Positions 5,384 through 6,019 of a stretch of DNA of 6,019 nt are shown here, in pieces. The notes beneath the pieces were generated by a model, which was given only the letters and a program-made list of their open reading frames with translations, searched no databases and had not been told where the DNA came from. Source of the DNA: Candidatus Segatella papionis (GTDB taxonomy: Bacteria; Bacteroidota; Bacteroidia; Bacteroidales; Bacteroidaceae); contig DBLF01000048.1 in assembly GCA_002297965.1 (NCBI GenBank), positions 43,965 to 49,983 of the forward strand. Reading direction: 5' to 3'. The position numbers and the translations under genes were made by a program. The number at the start of each line of letters is the position of its first letter. Position 1 is the first letter of the stretch.

Positions 5384-5890
5384 ATGTGTATGGAGAAATT
5401 TGGCAATAATTTTGATACTTATTTGTATCTGTGGCGATTGTTTCGTTACACTCGCCAGTCGTTTCACGGCAGGTTTAAGATATTCTGTCCTCGCCGCATC
5501 TTGCAGGAGTGGTTGCCCGAGAAGGCTGACGACGACTTCATCTATGAGGTGTGCAGTGTGGCGGGTTTGGACGGTTTTTATCAGCTGCCTCGCCCCAGCG
5601 TGTATCCGCTGCCTGGCAGGGAGTTTATCAAGTCGCTGGTGCGTGTGCTCCTCGATCTGAAGGAGCGGGAGGTGAACTTCGACGACCTGGACAGGGCTTA
5701 CAGCGCGGTGTACCCCAAGAGCACGCCTATCAACCTGGTGAAGAAGGGGAGAAGGGCGTGGGATGATCGTCAAGTGAGAGGAAAGGGGCATTATTGCTCC
5801 GACGAGGGGGTACTGGAGTATCTGGAAGACTTATTGAATAATAAGAACAGGAAGGCTCGGGAACTAATGGATAAAATGAAGAAGCACTAA
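5384..5890 (+). CDS. Small basic protein of unknown function
   Basis: 168 codons from the ATG at 5384, or 166 from the ATG at 5390 (MEKFGNNFDTYLYLWRL), which I slightly prefer. The 5384 ATG follows directly on an in-frame TGA. Neither start has a Shine-Dalgarno sequence, as is usual here. There is no signal peptide or membrane segment, so it is probably cytoplasmic. The N-terminal ~35 residues are aromatic and Arg-rich (YLYLWRLFRYTRQSFHGRFK). The middle is acidic and helical-looking (FIKSLVRVLLDLKEREVNFDDLDRAY), followed by a basic stretch (LVKKGRRAWDDRQVRGKG) and a charged C-terminal helix ending KMKKH. I do not recognise a family; nucleic-acid binding is possible from charge alone and is only a guess. 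The opposite-strand frame is His/Gln/Arg-rich and looks like a shadow. It stands alone, on the opposite strand to all other genes here. Confidence 0.7.
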   Translation: MCMEKFGNNFDTYLYLWRLFRYTRQSFHGRFKIFCPRRILQEWLPEKADDDFIYEVCSVAGLDGFYQLPRPSVYPLPGREFIKSLVRVLLDLKEREVNFDDLDRAYSAVYPKSTPINLVKKGRRAWDDRQVRGKGHYCSDEGVLEYLEDLLNNKNRKARELMDKMKKH

Positions 5891-5927
5891 GCGATAAGCC
5901 TCTTGGGTAAAATGAAGAAGCACTAAG
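5872..5927 (+). repeat. Duplicated gene end including the stop codon
   Basis: The 20-bp sequence taaaatgaagaagcactaag occurs at 5872-5891, covering the last codons and stop of the 5384 gene, and again at 5908-5927. The 36-bp offset keeps the frame: after the TAA the frame reads AISLLGKMKKH then a second TAA. The second copy is a duplicated tail that is not translated unless the first stop is read through. Confidence 0.85.
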
Positions 5928-5962
5928 AAACAAGAATGGGGTAACCCCCTGAAAACAAGAAA

Positions 5963-5991
5963 CCCTGCGAGACTCATAGAATCTTGCAGGG
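5963..5991 (-). terminator. Hairpin near the right edge, possible minus-strand terminator
   Basis: Arms CCCTGCGAGA (5963-5972) and TCTTGCAGGG (5982-5991) pair with a 9-nt loop. On the minus strand the stem has one C/A mismatch and is followed by TTTCTTGTTTTC, a broken U-rich run, so it would end transcripts coming from the right edge. On the plus strand the stem is continuous with a G-U pair but has no U-run, so it is a poor terminator for the 5384 gene. A smaller GGGG-TAA-CCCC hairpin lies at about 5938-5948. Confidence 0.45.
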
Positions 5992-5999
5992 AAATCCTG

Positions 6000-6019
6000 G
6001 GTGGAAGGTGGGACTCGAA
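6000..6019 (-). tRNA. Possible 3' end of a tRNA gene cut by the window edge
   Basis: The minus strand from the edge reads TTCGAGT, CCCAC, CTTCCAC, C. This fits a T-loop, the 3' half of the T-stem, the 3' half of the acceptor stem and a C discriminator base, with CCA not encoded. The matching 5' acceptor would be GTGGAAG, outside the window. A C at position 73 is typical of tRNA-His, but identity cannot be assigned without the anticodon. A hairpin with a U-rich run follows at 5991-5963. Only about 20 nt are visible, so chance resemblance is possible. Confidence 0.4.

Noticed and set aside
5378..5791. 137-residue minus-strand frame opposite the 5384 gene
   Set aside because: His/Gln/Arg-rich composition typical of an antisense shadow; the plus frame has balanced charged and aromatic residues and runs to a natural end.

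Overview
The window looks like a chromosomal segment of a gut-type Bacteroidales bacterium, most likely Prevotellaceae (Prevotella/Segatella-like). The grounds are promoters of the Bacteroidota form (TTTG, about 19 bp, TAnnTTTG), A-rich leaders with no real Shine-Dalgarno sequence, a GH51 arabinofuranosidase of gut-Bacteroidota style, and a small exported protein with the carboxypeptidase-regulatory-like fold. Genus is an inference; no rRNA or other decisive marker is present.

Layout, left to right. 1-1119 (minus) is the N-terminal 373 residues of a secreted GH51 alpha-L-arabinofuranosidase whose catalytic barrel runs off the left edge. 1120-1414 is intergenic and holds a strong intrinsic terminator for folD. 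1415-2293 (minus) is folD (one-carbon metabolism) and 2390-3742 (minus) is ffh (signal recognition particle GTPase). ffh has a consensus promoter 100 bp upstream; folD has no promoter of its own that I can see and is probably co-transcribed with ffh. 3743-4117 has no gene: it holds the ffh promoter and a repeated leader, a 23-bp tandem array, and a second TAnnTTTG element with no gene of its own. 4118-4963 (minus) encodes an exported protein of unknown role with a long four-residue repeat tail; its leader consists of four 25-bp direct repeats just downstream of a TAnnTTTG element. 4964-5383 has no gene and is full of short repeats, ending in a 54-bp hairpin. 5384-5890 (plus) is an unrecognised small protein. 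The right edge holds a hairpin and what looks like the last ~20 nt of a minus-strand tRNA gene.

The genes do not form one pathway: ffh and folD are housekeeping genes, the GH51 enzyme is polysaccharide catabolism, and the other two are of unknown function. The most unusual property is the density of short tandem repeats. There are arrays with periods of 7, 12, 15, 18, 20, 23 and 25 bp in 6 kb. Three of them (20, 23, 25 bp) lie directly downstream of a TAnnTTTG promoter element, where they would form the start of a transcript. That recurring promoter-plus-repeat arrangement is the main candidate for something undescribed here. I found no CRISPR, prophage, transposase or defence genes.
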